Of a DNA stretch of 41,430 nt, positions 23,776 to 33,209 are shown piece by piece (the stretch's first letter is position 1; every line of letters starts with the position of its first letter). The notes under the pieces were generated by a model. That model had not been told where the DNA came from. It did no database searches and saw only the letters and a list, made by a program, of their open reading frames with translations. The position numbers and the translations under genes were made by a program. This DNA comes from an uncultured Spirochaetaceae bacterium (GTDB lineage Bacteria > Spirochaetota > Spirochaetia > Sphaerochaetales > Sphaerochaetaceae): contig CALXON010000182.1 of assembly GCA_944389985.1 (NCBI GenBank), positions 1 to 41,430 on the forward strand. Direction: 5' to 3'.

Positions 23776-24902
23776 GGATAGAGAAAATAGTCTCGGATGC
23801 TCTGGGGTTCTGCCATGACGGACAGAGAGCCCTGTTCATTGAGGGAGCTCTTCCCGGAGAGCTTGTCGAGTATGCCGTAAGGGAGGAGAAGAACGGTTAT
23901 GCCATGGCTGATTGCACTGCTGTCATTGAGCCATCTCCTCTCAGAACGGAGCCGCGTTGTCCTTACTATGGTATCTGCGGAGGCTGTTCTTTCCAGATCG
24001 TGAGCGAGAAAGACAGCGCCATGCTCAAGGAGGAGATCGTGAAGGACAATCTCAGACGCATTGCCGGACTGAATGAGCTTCCTCCGTTCGATCCTCCTGT
24101 ATACGGCAGCTTCTCAGGGTACCGTCACCGTGTACGCTTCCATGTGGATCTGAGAAAGAAGGAATGGGGATTCCTTGGAAGAAGATCATCCTCCATTGTC
24201 CATGTGGAAAGCTGTCCTATGCTATCTCCCCGGCTTTCCTCCTGTATTTCAGATGGCAGGAAGCTGATCGAGGAGGGAAGGGCAGCCATGTTCCGTGGAG
24301 AGATAGACAGAAATACAGGAATTGCCGAGGTGAGGGCCTTCGATGGTGATGATGAGGTTACGTTCTCAGACCGTTCGGTACGCATAACTGTCTCCGGAGT
24401 GCCATATTATGTATCGTCAGATGTCTTCTTCCAGTCAAATCCATCCCTTCTTCCCTCTCTCTTCGATTTCATCCGTGAGAATGTCACAGGAGAGACGGTC
24501 ATGGATCTCTACAGCGGGGTGGGCACGTTCTCCGCACTCTTCGAGGGAAGCGGCAGACGTGTCTATGCTGTCGAGAAGGACAGGAGATGTCTGACGCTTT
24601 CGAAGAAGAATGCTCCCTCAGCTCTCTCATTCACATCCGATGCACTTTCCTGGGGAAAGCGGAGCGGACGGCATGTCGATACGGTCATTGTCGATCCGCC
24701 ACGGACAGGACTGGGAAGGGAGACCGCGTCCCTCATCGCATCGTGGAAGGCGGAGAGGATCATCTATGTGTCATGCAACAGCGTGACGCTTTCCAGAGAT
24801 ATTCCATATATGACCGGCTATCATATAATGAAGGCCATGGTCCTCGACTTCTATCCGGGGTCGGGGCATGAGGAGAGTGTTTTCCTTCTTGAGAGGGACT
24901 GA
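23766..24902 (+). CDS. TrmA/RlmD-type 23S rRNA (or tRNA) uracil-5 methyltransferase
   Basis: Methylates uracil C5 in RNA using SAM. Iron-sulfur cysteines sit in CPYYGICGGC (from about residue 65), with a further candidate cysteine at ESCPM (about 149). The SAM motif is TVMDLYSGVGTFSALF (about 244-259), then VDPPRTGL, the catalytic cysteine in IYVSCNSVTLSRD (about 335-347), and the C-terminal general base in GHEESVFLLERD. At 378 residues it is shorter than E. coli RlmD; the N-terminal TRAM-like segment is brief. RlmCD, RlmD or TrmA cannot be told apart here. The ATG overlaps the pepF stop by 10 bp. Confidence 0.92.
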   Translation: MAVRIEKIVSDALGFCHDGQRALFIEGALPGELVEYAVREEKNGYAMADCTAVIEPSPLRTEPRCPYYGICGGCSFQIVSEKDSAMLKEEIVKDNLRRIAGLNELPPFDPPVYGSFSGYRHRVRFHVDLRKKEWGFLGRRSSSIVHVESCPMLSPRLSSCISDGRKLIEEGRAAMFRGEIDRNTGIAEVRAFDGDDEVTFSDRSVRITVSGVPYYVSSDVFFQSNPSLLPSLFDFIRENVTGETVMDLYSGVGTFSALFEGSGRRVYAVEKDRRCLTLSKKNAPSALSFTSDALSWGKRSGRHVDTVIVDPPRTGLGRETASLIASWKAERIIYVSCNSVTLSRDIPYMTGYHIMKAMVLDFYPGSGHEESVFLLERD

Positions 24903-24918
24903 ATACAGAGGAGGACTT

Positions 24919-25932
24919 ATGAGAGTTCCATATGAGACGATGAAAGAGACATTCAGAGAGATCCTTGTACATCACGGGTTCGATGAGAATGATGCCGATA
25001 CCGCTGCAACGATCTTCGCAGACAACAGCCTTGACGGGGTATACACCCACGGACTGAACCGCTTTCCAAGGATTATCGGAGAGGTCGACAAGGGTGCAAT
25101 AAATCCCAGACTGAAGGCGGAACCTGTGATGAGGGCCGGAGCCTTTGAGCGCTGGAACGGACACAGGGGTTTCGGCCCGATAAATGCTACAGCCGCCATG
25201 AACAGGGCAATGGAACTCGCTTCGGAGTATACTGTCGGAGTCGTGGCTCTCGGCAACAACAACCACTGGCTCCGCGGAGGGACATACGGTCTCCAGGCTG
25301 CGAGAAAGGGATTCGCTGCAATCTGCTGGTCGAATACGACAGGGAATATGCCGCCATGGGGAGGAAAGCAGGCAAGGATCGGAAACAATCCTCTGGTGAT
25401 GGCTGTTCCAAGGAAGAACGGCATGCACTTCGTGCTGGATGTTGCGATGTCCGAGTTCTCATACGGCAAGCTTGAGCAGTACAGACTCAGAGGGGAGAAG
25501 CTTCCTTTCATCGGTGGCTACGATGAGGACGGCAATCTCACGGATGACCCGGGTGCCATCGAGAAATCGAGAAGAGTCCTTCCGATAGGCTATCATAAGG
25601 GCAGTGGCCTCTCAATTGCCCTCGATCTCATCGCCTCCATGCTCTCTCAGGGAAACACTGTCGGTGATGTGACATCATTCGGGACGGAGACAGGTCTGAC
25701 ACAGGTCATGATCGCATTCGATCCTGAACTTCTCGGAGACAGGGATGCGACCGATGAGATCATCACGAAGATCCTGGATTATACGGCAACTTCCACTCCT
25801 GCCGTTGAGGGCAGACCGGTGCTTTATCCGGGTGAGCACTCATATATGACACGGCAGGACAACCTGAAGAACGGAATTCCTGTGATAGATGAGGTGTGGC
25901 AGAAGGTATTGGATCTCTCAGCTCATTGCTGA
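24919..25932 (+). CDS. yiaK: YiaK-type 2,3-diketo-L-gulonate reductase (malate/lactate dehydrogenase fold)
   Basis: An NAD(P)H-dependent oxidoreductase of the LDH2/MDH2 family. The sequence tracks E. coli YiaK closely from memory: SLDGVYTHGLNRFPR with catalytic His44, NNNHWLRGGTYGLQAA, ICWSNTTGNMPPWGGK, RIGNNPLVMAVPR, and GYHKGSGLSIALD. 337 residues is family length. The ATG at 24919 has AGAGGAGG seven bases upstream and is preferred over the in-frame ATG at 24868 that lies inside the methyltransferase gene. It would reduce 2,3-diketo-L-gulonate in ascorbate or pentulose catabolism, although the other yia genes are not here. It overlaps tail to tail with the next gene. Confidence 0.9.
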   Translation: MRVPYETMKETFREILVHHGFDENDADTAATIFADNSLDGVYTHGLNRFPRIIGEVDKGAINPRLKAEPVMRAGAFERWNGHRGFGPINATAAMNRAMELASEYTVGVVALGNNNHWLRGGTYGLQAARKGFAAICWSNTTGNMPPWGGKQARIGNNPLVMAVPRKNGMHFVLDVAMSEFSYGKLEQYRLRGEKLPFIGGYDEDGNLTDDPGAIEKSRRVLPIGYHKGSGLSIALDLIASMLSQGNTVGDVTSFGTETGLTQVMIAFDPELLGDRDATDEIITKILDYTATSTPAVEGRPVLYPGEHSYMTRQDNLKNGIPVIDEVWQKVLDLSAHC

Positions 25933-27375
25933 GTAGAGATCCATGATCCTCATTTCACGTTCGTACTTCTCCAGATCGGCTTCCTCCTCGGCTATGAAGA
26001 CGACATTCTTCTCAGCTGAGGGTCGGACCGATATGAGGTTGTCAGAGAAGACACCCCTGATGTTTCCAGAATCGATCATCACATAGAATGCGGGTTTCTC
26101 CGCCGTGAGCTTTATTGATATGGACCGGGGGCCTGTCTTCGTACATACGGATCTGATGTGCGGATCCTGAAGCTTCACCCTGGAAGGAGTATCGAGAAGG
26201 ATGTTCCTTTCCCTTAGAAGGCTCTTTGTCGAAAGCTTCGCGTAACAGAAGTACTCATCACGCATTATCCTTCCGAGCTCTATCTCATCGAAGAGTCTCG
26301 CTTCCATCGGCTGGAGTGTCGCGGAATACTCCCTCGCGTCCTTCTTGCTTCCGTGGAAATCCCTCAGCTTGACGGAAAGCTCGATCTTCTCCTCCCTGCT
26401 GCTGTCGTTCACGGCATAGATCATGAGTCTTGTTCCCTCTATCACGAGAAGGGGACAGAGAGGCGCATAAAGAAGTCTTGTCGCATAGTGGAGTATCTTC
26501 CAGCTGCCGTCGGGAGAGAGCGATGCCTCTGATATCGGTCTGCCATCACGGAGGATTGCGGTAGCCGCTCCCTTTGTCTCCTCCGGTCTTATCCTTCTGA
26601 GTGATACCGCGTCTATGGCATCGAATGCTGATTTGAGCTGGGTGAGATAGACCAGCCTGTCAAAGGTGGCCGGGCGTCTGAAGAGTTTCCCGAGACCGAG
26701 GATTATGTTCCTCCTGCTTCCCGGTTCTGACAGAAGTGCCTCCGTCTCCTTTCTCTCATCATCGCTTCTGTAGAGATGACATGACTGCAGGGATGGTGAA
26801 ACCGCCGGATGCTCAAGCTCAATTCCGGTTCCGACTGCGGATGGATGGGATGGATCCTCCTTTCCGCCGAGGATGATGATACCGGCATGATCCGCGGCTC
26901 TGTAGAGCTCTTCTGACGGATTTTCCGAGATGAGCGCGTTGATGTTCGCGTCAGCAGCGCTTCTCACAGTCCTTTCTGTATCCCCGGAATCCTTCCAGTA
27001 TGCAGCCTTGATGTATATTCCAGTTCCGTTTATGCAGAGCTGACCATTCTTCCATTCTACTTTCCTGAAACCGATGACAGCATTGCCTGTCCAGTCCCCG
27101 ATTCTCATGGAACAGGGATAGACATGGGGGTATCCGTAACCTTTCGGGTACCACAGTTCCGCTTTCTCTTCTGAGACCTCTATGGACAGCACCTGCTTTC
27201 CTTTCTCAAGCCTGACAGTCTCTGTCGTACATGCGCCATGGATCTCACCAGTTACAGTATATTCAGCATCCTTATCTGTCTCTATGACAGCTTCCATCCT
27301 CACAGTCCATCTGCCGTCTTTCTCGTACGGCAGAGCCCTGAATGATGATACTTTCATGGAATTATCGTCCGTCAT
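25918..27375 (-). CDS. Degenerate GH2 beta-mannosidase-like protein lacking the catalytic core
   Basis: 485 residues, uninterrupted. Segments line up with GH2 beta-mannosidases: the immunoglobulin-like domain ending LWYPKGYGYPHVYP (74-87) and IGFRKVEWKNGQLCINGTGIYIKAAYW (101-127), the barrel entry NINALISENPSEELYRAADHAGIIILGG, then directly the barrel exit WKILHYATRLLYAPLCPLL (282-300) and the following Ig-like domain (LMIYAVNDSSREEKIELSV). The amino-terminal sugar-binding domain and most of the barrel, including the catalytic acid Asn-Glu and the nucleophile Glu, are not visible. The WQLND motif is replaced by AILRD. GGAGG is four bases before the ATG at 27375. An in-frame extension to 27624 would run through nadE and is unlikely. 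Likely non-catalytic, or a decayed gene that has kept its frame. Confidence 0.7.
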   Translation of the reverse strand: MTDDNSMKVSSFRALPYEKDGRWTVRMEAVIETDKDAEYTVTGEIHGACTTETVRLEKGKQVLSIEVSEEKAELWYPKGYGYPHVYPCSMRIGDWTGNAVIGFRKVEWKNGQLCINGTGIYIKAAYWKDSGDTERTVRSAADANINALISENPSEELYRAADHAGIIILGGKEDPSHPSAVGTGIELEHPAVSPSLQSCHLYRSDDERKETEALLSEPGSRRNIILGLGKLFRRPATFDRLVYLTQLKSAFDAIDAVSLRRIRPEETKGAATAILRDGRPISEASLSPDGSWKILHYATRLLYAPLCPLLVIEGTRLMIYAVNDSSREEKIELSVKLRDFHGSKKDAREYSATLQPMEARLFDEIELGRIMRDEYFCYAKLSTKSLLRERNILLDTPSRVKLQDPHIRSVCTKTGPRSISIKLTAEKPAFYVMIDSGNIRGVFSDNLISVRPSAEKNVVFIAEEEADLEKYEREMRIMDLYSAMS

Positions 27376-27397
27376 CGTTCCTCCGGCGTTCTTGTTG

Positions 27398-27406
27398 ATT
27401 ATATCA
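27398..27406 (-). promoter_or_regulatory. Extended -10 promoter of the GH2-like gene
   Basis: TGATATAAT on the minus strand, 22 bases before the ATG at 27375; no clear -35 box. It leaves a short leader with GGAGG. Confidence 0.5.
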
Positions 27407-27426
27407 TAGGATGAGACGGCCGGATG

Positions 27427-27435
27427 TGCTAACAT
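27427..27435 (+). promoter_or_regulatory. Extended -10 promoter of nadE; leaderless layout
   Basis: TGCTAACAT ends six bases before the ATG at 27442. No Shine-Dalgarno. Divergent from the GH2-like gene within 66 bp. Confidence 0.45.
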
Positions 27436-27441
27436 TATTCC

Positions 27442-29352
27442 ATGCGTGACGGATTTGTTAAGGTTGCCGCAGCCTCTCCTGTCTTGAGACCGGCAGATGC
27501 TGCTTTCAATGCGGATGGTATCATCGATCTTGCCAGAAAGGCGTATGATGACGGAGCTCTGATAATAGTTTTCCCCGAGCTCTCTGTCCCGGGCTATACA
27601 GCTGCTGATCTCTTTTTCCAGCACTCCCTTCTTGAAAGCTGTGAGAGGGCTGTTGAGAGAATCCTTGAGTCCACAGCGGATATGGATGCTGTCATCTTCG
27701 TCGGTTTCCCGTACAGCAGGAACGGAAAGCTGTACAACACCGCGCTTGCGCTCTACAGGGGAAAGGTCATGGCGATCATCCCCAAGAAGAACATACCGAT
27801 GTACGGCGAGTTCTATGAGGGAAGGTGGTTCACCCCGGCCCCTGAAAGGAATGAGACCGTGAGGTTCCTCGGAGAGGATGTCCCGTTCGGGAGGTTCACG
27901 ATCCTCCGTTTCTCATCTCCTTCCACGCTCCTTGCCGGGGCTGAGATCTGTGAGGATCTCTGGGTTCCTGACAGTCCTTCGGTGGAGCTTGCGAAGGGCG
28001 GGGCCATCGTCATAGTCAACCTCTCAGCCTCCGATGAGGTCATCGGAAAGGAGGAGTACAGGAAGAACCTTGTCTCCATGCAGGCCGCACGCCTTCTTTC
28101 AGGGTATGTCTACGCGGATGCATCCTGGGGTGAGAGCACTACCGACATGGTCTTCACCGGGAGCAACATAATCGCAGAGAACGGAACAATACTCGCTTCT
28201 TCCACATTTGCTGAGGGAACGTACATCATCTCTGAAATCGATACTGCAAGACTTTCTGCAGAGCGTATGAGAATGAACACCTTCTCATCATCGGCAGAAG
28301 GTTTTGAATATGTGGAGATTCCGAACACTGAAAGGGAGTGCACACTGACACGTCGCATAGCAAGATACCCGTTCGTTCCGGATGATGACAGGGAGAGGAA
28401 TGAGAGATGCAGCCGGATACTCAGACTTCAGGCAACCGGACTGATGAGAAGGATTGAGGCATCACATTCGAGGAAGGTAGTGATAGGACTTTCCGGAGGG
28501 CTTGACTCGACACTTGCCATTCTCGTGGCAGTCAATGCGTTCAGGATGATGAAGCGGTCTCCTGATGACATCATAGCGGTGACAATGCCGTGCTTCGGAA
28601 CGACAAAGAGGACGAAGAGCAATGCCGAGAAGCTTGCCAGAGCCCTCGGTACTGACTTCAGGAGCATAGATATAAAGAAGAGCGTGCTCTCACACTTCAG
28701 GGACATAGGGCAGAGCGCCGATGATCTCTCGGTCACATATGAGAATGCCCAGGCAAGGGAAAGGACCCAGGTACTGATGGACATAGCCAACAAGGAAGGC
28801 GGCATGGTGATCGGAACGGGAGACCTTTCAGAGCTTGCTCTCGGATGGGCCACATACAATGGTGACCACATGAGCATGTACGGAGTCAATTCCTCGATAC
28901 CGAAAACCCTTGTGCGCTATCTTGTGCGTTATGTCGCGGATACAGCCACAGACGGCTCCTCTCCGGTCCTCTATGACATACTCGCGACTCCGGTCTCTCC
29001 GGAGCTGCTGCCTGCGAAGGACGGGGTGATCTCCCAGATAACAGAGGACATTGTCGGACCGTATGAGCTTCATGATTTCTTCCTCTACTATCTCGTGCGT
29101 TTCGGATTCTCTCCGAGGAAGATATACCGTCTTGCCCGCATCGCGTTCAGCGGGGTTTATGATAATGCCGTCATAAAGAAGTGGCTTGTCACATTCATCC
29201 GCCGCTTCTTCTCCCAGCAGTTCAAGAGAAGCTGTCTGCCGGACGGCCCGAAGGTCGGTACGGTCACGCTCTCCCCGCGTTCTGACTGGAGGATGCCTTC
29301 CGATGCATCCGCATCCGCATGGCTTGAGGAAGCGGAGGACTTACCGCTGTAG
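27442..29352 (+). CDS. nadE: Glutamine-dependent NAD+ synthetase
   Basis: Makes NAD from deamido-NAD, ATP and glutamine in the cytoplasm. The N-terminal nitrilase-fold glutaminase has its triad: Glu46 (FPELSVPGY), Lys115 or 116 (IIPKKNIPMYGEFYE) and Cys170 (GAEICEDLW). The C-terminal synthetase has the PP-loop GLSGGLDSTL (about residues 350-359), TMPCFGTT, and GTGDLSELALGWATYNGDHM. 636 residues fits the two-domain form. There is no Shine-Dalgarno; the ATG is placed by protein similarity and lies six bases after a -10 box. A four-gene set follows after 23 bp. Confidence 0.96.
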   Translation: MRDGFVKVAAASPVLRPADAAFNADGIIDLARKAYDDGALIIVFPELSVPGYTAADLFFQHSLLESCERAVERILESTADMDAVIFVGFPYSRNGKLYNTALALYRGKVMAIIPKKNIPMYGEFYEGRWFTPAPERNETVRFLGEDVPFGRFTILRFSSPSTLLAGAEICEDLWVPDSPSVELAKGGAIVIVNLSASDEVIGKEEYRKNLVSMQAARLLSGYVYADASWGESTTDMVFTGSNIIAENGTILASSTFAEGTYIISEIDTARLSAERMRMNTFSSSAEGFEYVEIPNTERECTLTRRIARYPFVPDDDRERNERCSRILRLQATGLMRRIEASHSRKVVIGLSGGLDSTLAILVAVNAFRMMKRSPDDIIAVTMPCFGTTKRTKSNAEKLARALGTDFRSIDIKKSVLSHFRDIGQSADDLSVTYENAQARERTQVLMDIANKEGGMVIGTGDLSELALGWATYNGDHMSMYGVNSSIPKTLVRYLVRYVADTATDGSSPVLYDILATPVSPELLPAKDGVISQITEDIVGPYELHDFFLYYLVRFGFSPRKIYRLARIAFSGVYDNAVIKKWLVTFIRRFFSQQFKRSCLPDGPKVGTVTLSPRSDWRMPSDASASAWLEEAEDLPL

Positions 29353-29363
29353 CACTTTTGGTA

Positions 29364-29369
29364 TATGAT
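29364..29369 (+). promoter_or_regulatory. -10 box of the gene at 29376; leaderless layout
   Basis: TATGAT ends six bases before the ATG at 29376, in the 23-bp gap after nadE. No Shine-Dalgarno. Confidence 0.4.
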
Positions 29370-29375
29370 TGCTCT

Positions 29376-29735
29376 ATGGCTATTCGCAGATACATCAGTG
29401 GATTCATAGGACTTCTCTTCCTGTCTGTGGCGGTGTTCTTCATAATATATTTCTTCGTGCCGGAGGTATCGATGAAGTTCTTCGGCATGGCTTTCGATCA
29501 GGAGAAGGCCATTGAGACCGCCATTGATCGTCTTGATGTGTCAGAGGAGGCCAAGAGAATGCTCTCCGATTCATCAGGAGAGCTTGCCTCCTTCTTCAGT
29601 GAGAACGCCGATGAGCTCTGGGCCTTCATGAACTCTGATGAGGGAAGGGCCGCTATTGAGAGTGCCGCGAGGACTGCCAGAGATGGTACGCTGTCCTTTG
29701 CTGAGGCGCTTTCAGACCGGATCGGGGAGGAGTGA
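29376..29735 (+). CDS. Small membrane-anchored protein of unknown function
   Basis: 119 residues. One N-terminal membrane helix (residues 9-28, GFIGLLFLSVAVFFIIYFFV) preceded by Arg-Arg, then an acidic helical domain with a long Glu/Asp/Ala-rich stretch (DRLDVSEEAKRMLSD, FMNSDEGRAAIESA). Not recognised. The upstream in-frame TTG at 29358 lies before the -10 box and is rejected. Its TGA overlaps the ATG of the hydrolase gene (TGATG), so it is translationally coupled to the hydrolase-polA-coaE set. Confidence 0.75.
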   Translation: MAIRRYISGFIGLLFLSVAVFFIIYFFVPEVSMKFFGMAFDQEKAIETAIDRLDVSEEAKRMLSDSSGELASFFSENADELWAFMNSDEGRAAIESAARTARDGTLSFAEALSDRIGEE

Positions 29736-30502
29736 TGAAGGTCACATTCCTCGGAACGGGAACAAGTCATGGGGTTCCGGTCATAGGCTGCAGCTGTCCT
29801 GTCTGCACATCCACAGATCCACATGACAACCGGATGCGATCATCAATCCTGATCGAGAAGGGCGATTCAGCTGTTGTCATCGATACCGGATGTGAGTTCA
29901 GGATGCAGGCGCTGAGGGCCGGGATAAAGCATCTTGATGCTGTTCTGTATACCCATGCCCATGCTGATCATCTGATGGGGCTTGATGATCTGAGGGTGTT
30001 CTCAAAGAATGAAAGGTTCCCGGTCTATGGCTTTACCTCCACCCTTGATGCTGTAAGGAAGATCTTCCCATATGCATTCAGGGAACTTCCGTACAAGGGA
30101 GCTCCAAGGCTTGAGGCTGTCACCGTGGAGGACGGAGAGATATTCACTGCAGGGACAATTGAATTCCAGGCGATTCCGCTGATGCACGGTCTGATGAGGA
30201 TAGCGGGGTACAGATTCGGGAGAACTGCCTATCTCACCGATGTCTCTGACATTCTCTGGAATGAGAACAGAGAGAGGCTTGAAGGGGTGAGAACCCTGAT
30301 CATAGGTGCTCTCCGGGACCGTCCGCACTGGAGCCATTTCACATTCAGTGAGGCTGTTGATGCTGCCAGGACGATCGGTGCAGAGAAGGTCTATTTCACA
30401 CATATAAATCATGAGACGGGCTACAGGGACATACAGGAGAGATTCGCTCCGTATGCGGAGAGTGCCTACGACGGGCTTGAGCTGGAGGTTGAGGATGAGT
30501 GA
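29735..30502 (+). CDS. PhnP-like metallo-beta-lactamase-fold phosphodiesterase
   Basis: A 255-residue hydrolase. The zinc motif HAHADH (THAHADHLMGLDDLR, about residues 72-77) and later histidines (PLMHGL, THINHE) form the two-metal centre. The N-terminus GTGTSHGVPVIGCSCPVC carries the Cys-x-Cys-x2-Cys site seen in PhnP. PhnP proper cleaves cyclic ribose phosphates; many homologues in phosphonate-free genomes have no assigned substrate. The ATG at 29735 overlaps the preceding stop, with GGGGAGGAG upstream, and the gene overlaps polA by 8 bp. Confidence 0.88.
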   Translation: MKVTFLGTGTSHGVPVIGCSCPVCTSTDPHDNRMRSSILIEKGDSAVVIDTGCEFRMQALRAGIKHLDAVLYTHAHADHLMGLDDLRVFSKNERFPVYGFTSTLDAVRKIFPYAFRELPYKGAPRLEAVTVEDGEIFTAGTIEFQAIPLMHGLMRIAGYRFGRTAYLTDVSDILWNENRERLEGVRTLIIGALRDRPHWSHFTFSEAVDAARTIGAEKVYFTHINHETGYRDIQERFAPYAESAYDGLELEVEDE

Positions 30503-33209
30503 CGGAAAGGAAAGGAAGCTATATATAATCGACGGATACTCTGTCATATACAGGAACTATTTCGCGCATCTCTCGAATCCGCTTACATCACCTGACGGGG
30601 TGAACATAAGTGCCTATTTCGGCTTTTTCTCCACGCTTTTCGCCCTCATGGGATCTCATCAGCCGGATTACCTTGCTGTCGTCATGGATGAGAGGAAACC
30701 CACATTCCGGCATGAGATGTATCCGGAATACAAGGCCAACAGGGACAAGGCCCCGGAGGATCTTCATGCTCAGGTTCCTATGATCAGGACGACTCTTGAG
30801 AAGATGGGTGTTCCTGTCGTCTCCAGAGAGGGCTATGAGGCTGATGACATGATCGCATCCCTTGCTGCGATGGCAGGAAGACAGGGCATACATACCGTCA
30901 TGGTCACGGCAGACAAGGACCTCATGCAGCTTGTCTCCCCGATGGTCTCGGCACTGCGCCCTCCTCAGAAAGGTGGAAAGGAGTACAGGCTCTATGATGC
31001 GGAGGAGGTCAGGAAGGAGTACGGAGTACGCCCTGACCAGATCGTGGACTATCTTACGATCATAGGAGACAAAGCCGACAACATACCCGGTATAAAGGGA
31101 CTTGGTGAGAAGGGTGCTGTCAAGCTTCTCTCGGAGTACGAGACACTTGATGGAATATACCGCCACCTCGACATGCTTCCTGCAGGCATGAGAAAGAAAC
31201 TCGAGGAGGGACGCGGGGATGCGGAGCTGTCAAAGAAGCTCATCGTGCTCTGCTCAGATGCACTCCCTGATTCCTTCAGCTTCTCATCCATCGATTCCGA
31301 GGCCATAGACACATCGGCCGCAGCTCCTGATTTCGAGCGCTATGGCTGCCGTACGCTCCTGAAACGCATAAAGCAGGATGACAGGAGACCGTTTGTGGAG
31401 GATGGTGAGATTCCTGAGGAGAAGAAGGGTGTCTACAGCGCCATCACGGATATCACCAAGGTGAGGGAGCATTTTGAGAAAGCTGAGGAAAATGGTGGCC
31501 TGATAGCCCTTGATACGGAGACGACAGGGCTTGAGGAGAATGCCTCAATCGTCGGTTTCTCATTCTCGTATGAGGAGGGGATCGCGTACTACGTTCCACT
31601 CATCGCCGGAGGGGAGGAGTATGTACGGAAAGAGGAAGTGAGAGAGCTCTTTGATGAGTTTCTCGCCTCAGGCCGTCTTGCGGTGATAAACCAGAACGTC
31701 AAGTATGATCTCAAGACGATATGGAATCTGGGTTCGGATATAGCGCGGATTCATTTCGACACGATGATCGCTGCATGGCTTCTGGACTCCAATGCAAATG
31801 TATACAATCTTGATGAACTGTCATCACGGTACCTTGCACATCAGACGATTCACTATGAGGATGTCGTCGAGAAAGGAATGCCGTTCTCCTCTGTCCCCCT
31901 TGATAAAGCCACACGTTACGCCGCGGAGGACAGTGATATGGCATACAGGCTGTATCTCCTGCTTTCAGTGAAGCTTGAGGAGCGCTCACTTCTCGATGTG
32001 TTCAGGACGTATGAGCTTCCTCTGATAAGAATACTTGCAGAGATGGAGAGATGCGGAATACATCTTTCTTCCCAGCGCATCGATTCACTCAGCAGGGAGT
32101 GCGGTGAACGTATAGAGAGCCTTGTCAGCGAGATCTACAGGATGGCAAGGCACGAGTTCAACATAAACAGTACAAGACAGCTTTCGAAGGTGCTTTTCGA
32201 GGAGCTGCAACTCCCTGCGGGCAAGAAGACCCAGTACGGTTATTCAACGGATACCGCGACACTTGAAGGGCTCAGAGGAGTGGGTGGCCGTCTTATCGAG
32301 TGCATCCTTGAGTACAGACAGCTTTCAAAGCTCATGAGCACTTACATTGATGTTCTTCCTTCCCTTGCGGATGAGAGAGGACGGATCCATACCTCGTTCC
32401 TGCAGACGGGAACCGCTACAGGGCGTCTTTCGTCAAGGAATCCGAACCTGCAGAATATTCCTGTAAGGACCGATGAGGGAAGGATGATCAGAAGCGCGTT
32501 CACTCCGGAGGAGGGAACAGTGTTCCTCTCAGCCGATTACTCACAGATCGAGCTGGTGGTCCTTGCTCATATGAGTGGGGATGAGGGGCTCAGGAGCGCT
32601 TTCAGAAATGGTATAGACGTACACAGGTACACGGCATCCATGATCTTCTCAAAGCCTGTCGATGAGATTGATTCCAGGGAGAGACGGATAGCCAAGACGA
32701 TAAACTTCGGCATCATGTACGGTATGTCGGCATTCAGGCTTTCCAATGAGCTCGGGATATCGAGAGGGGAGGCTTCTGACTTTATAAAGAAGTACTTTGA
32801 GAGGTATTCCGGTGTGAGGGAGTTCGTTGACAAGGTCAATGCATATGCCTCGGAACACGGATATGTCAGGACAGCTTCAGGTCATGTCAGGGAGGTTCTG
32901 GGAATAAACAGCTCGAACAAGGTCGAGAAAGCCGGAGCCGAGCGTGTCGCTGTGAATACAGTGATACAGGGAACGGCAGCTGAGATCATGAAGAAGGCCA
33001 TGATAGCCATTGCCGGAGCCATAAAGGAGAAGAATCTTGAGTCAAGGATGCTCCTTCAGGTCCATGATGAGCTCATATTCGAGGTTCCTGAGAATGAGAA
33101 GGATGAGATGGAGGCTCTTGTGAGACGGGAGATGGAGGGAGCCGCGTCGCTTTCCGTTCCGCTTCATGTCTCGATCGAGTTCGGATCATCCTGGGGGGAT
33201 ATGCACTGA
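30495..33209 (+). CDS. polA: DNA polymerase I
   Basis: Repair and Okazaki-fragment polymerase, about 904 residues. A 5'-3' exonuclease domain comes first (IIDGYSVIYRNYF, EADDMIASLA, IIGDKADNIPGIKGLGEKGA). A 3'-5' exonuclease domain with an intact DTETTG (from residue 339) follows. The polymerase domain has motif A LSADYSQIELVVLAH (about 680), motif B RRIAKTINFGIMYG (about 730) and motif C LLQVHDELIFEV (about 853). All three activities look retained. The ATG at 30495 overlaps the hydrolase stop; longer in-frame starts lie inside that gene. The stop overlaps the coaE start (TGATGA). Confidence 0.97.
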   Translation: MSDGKERKLYIIDGYSVIYRNYFAHLSNPLTSPDGVNISAYFGFFSTLFALMGSHQPDYLAVVMDERKPTFRHEMYPEYKANRDKAPEDLHAQVPMIRTTLEKMGVPVVSREGYEADDMIASLAAMAGRQGIHTVMVTADKDLMQLVSPMVSALRPPQKGGKEYRLYDAEEVRKEYGVRPDQIVDYLTIIGDKADNIPGIKGLGEKGAVKLLSEYETLDGIYRHLDMLPAGMRKKLEEGRGDAELSKKLIVLCSDALPDSFSFSSIDSEAIDTSAAAPDFERYGCRTLLKRIKQDDRRPFVEDGEIPEEKKGVYSAITDITKVREHFEKAEENGGLIALDTETTGLEENASIVGFSFSYEEGIAYYVPLIAGGEEYVRKEEVRELFDEFLASGRLAVINQNVKYDLKTIWNLGSDIARIHFDTMIAAWLLDSNANVYNLDELSSRYLAHQTIHYEDVVEKGMPFSSVPLDKATRYAAEDSDMAYRLYLLLSVKLEERSLLDVFRTYELPLIRILAEMERCGIHLSSQRIDSLSRECGERIESLVSEIYRMARHEFNINSTRQLSKVLFEELQLPAGKKTQYGYSTDTATLEGLRGVGGRLIECILEYRQLSKLMSTYIDVLPSLADERGRIHTSFLQTGTATGRLSSRNPNLQNIPVRTDEGRMIRSAFTPEEGTVFLSADYSQIELVVLAHMSGDEGLRSAFRNGIDVHRYTASMIFSKPVDEIDSRERRIAKTINFGIMYGMSAFRLSNELGISRGEASDFIKKYFERYSGVREFVDKVNAYASEHGYVRTASGHVREVLGINSSNKVEKAGAERVAVNTVIQGTAAEIMKKAMIAIAGAIKEKNLESRMLLQVHDELIFEVPENEKDEMEALVRREMEGAASLSVPLHVSIEFGSSWGDMH

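Noticed and set aside
27376..27624. 83-residue N-terminal extension of the GH2-like protein
   Set aside because: It would run antisense through the start of nadE, and a GGAGG site and -10 box mark the ATG at 27375.
30411..30494. Longer polA N-terminus
   Set aside because: Lies inside the hydrolase gene; the family start MSDGKERKLYIIDG fits the ATG at 30495.
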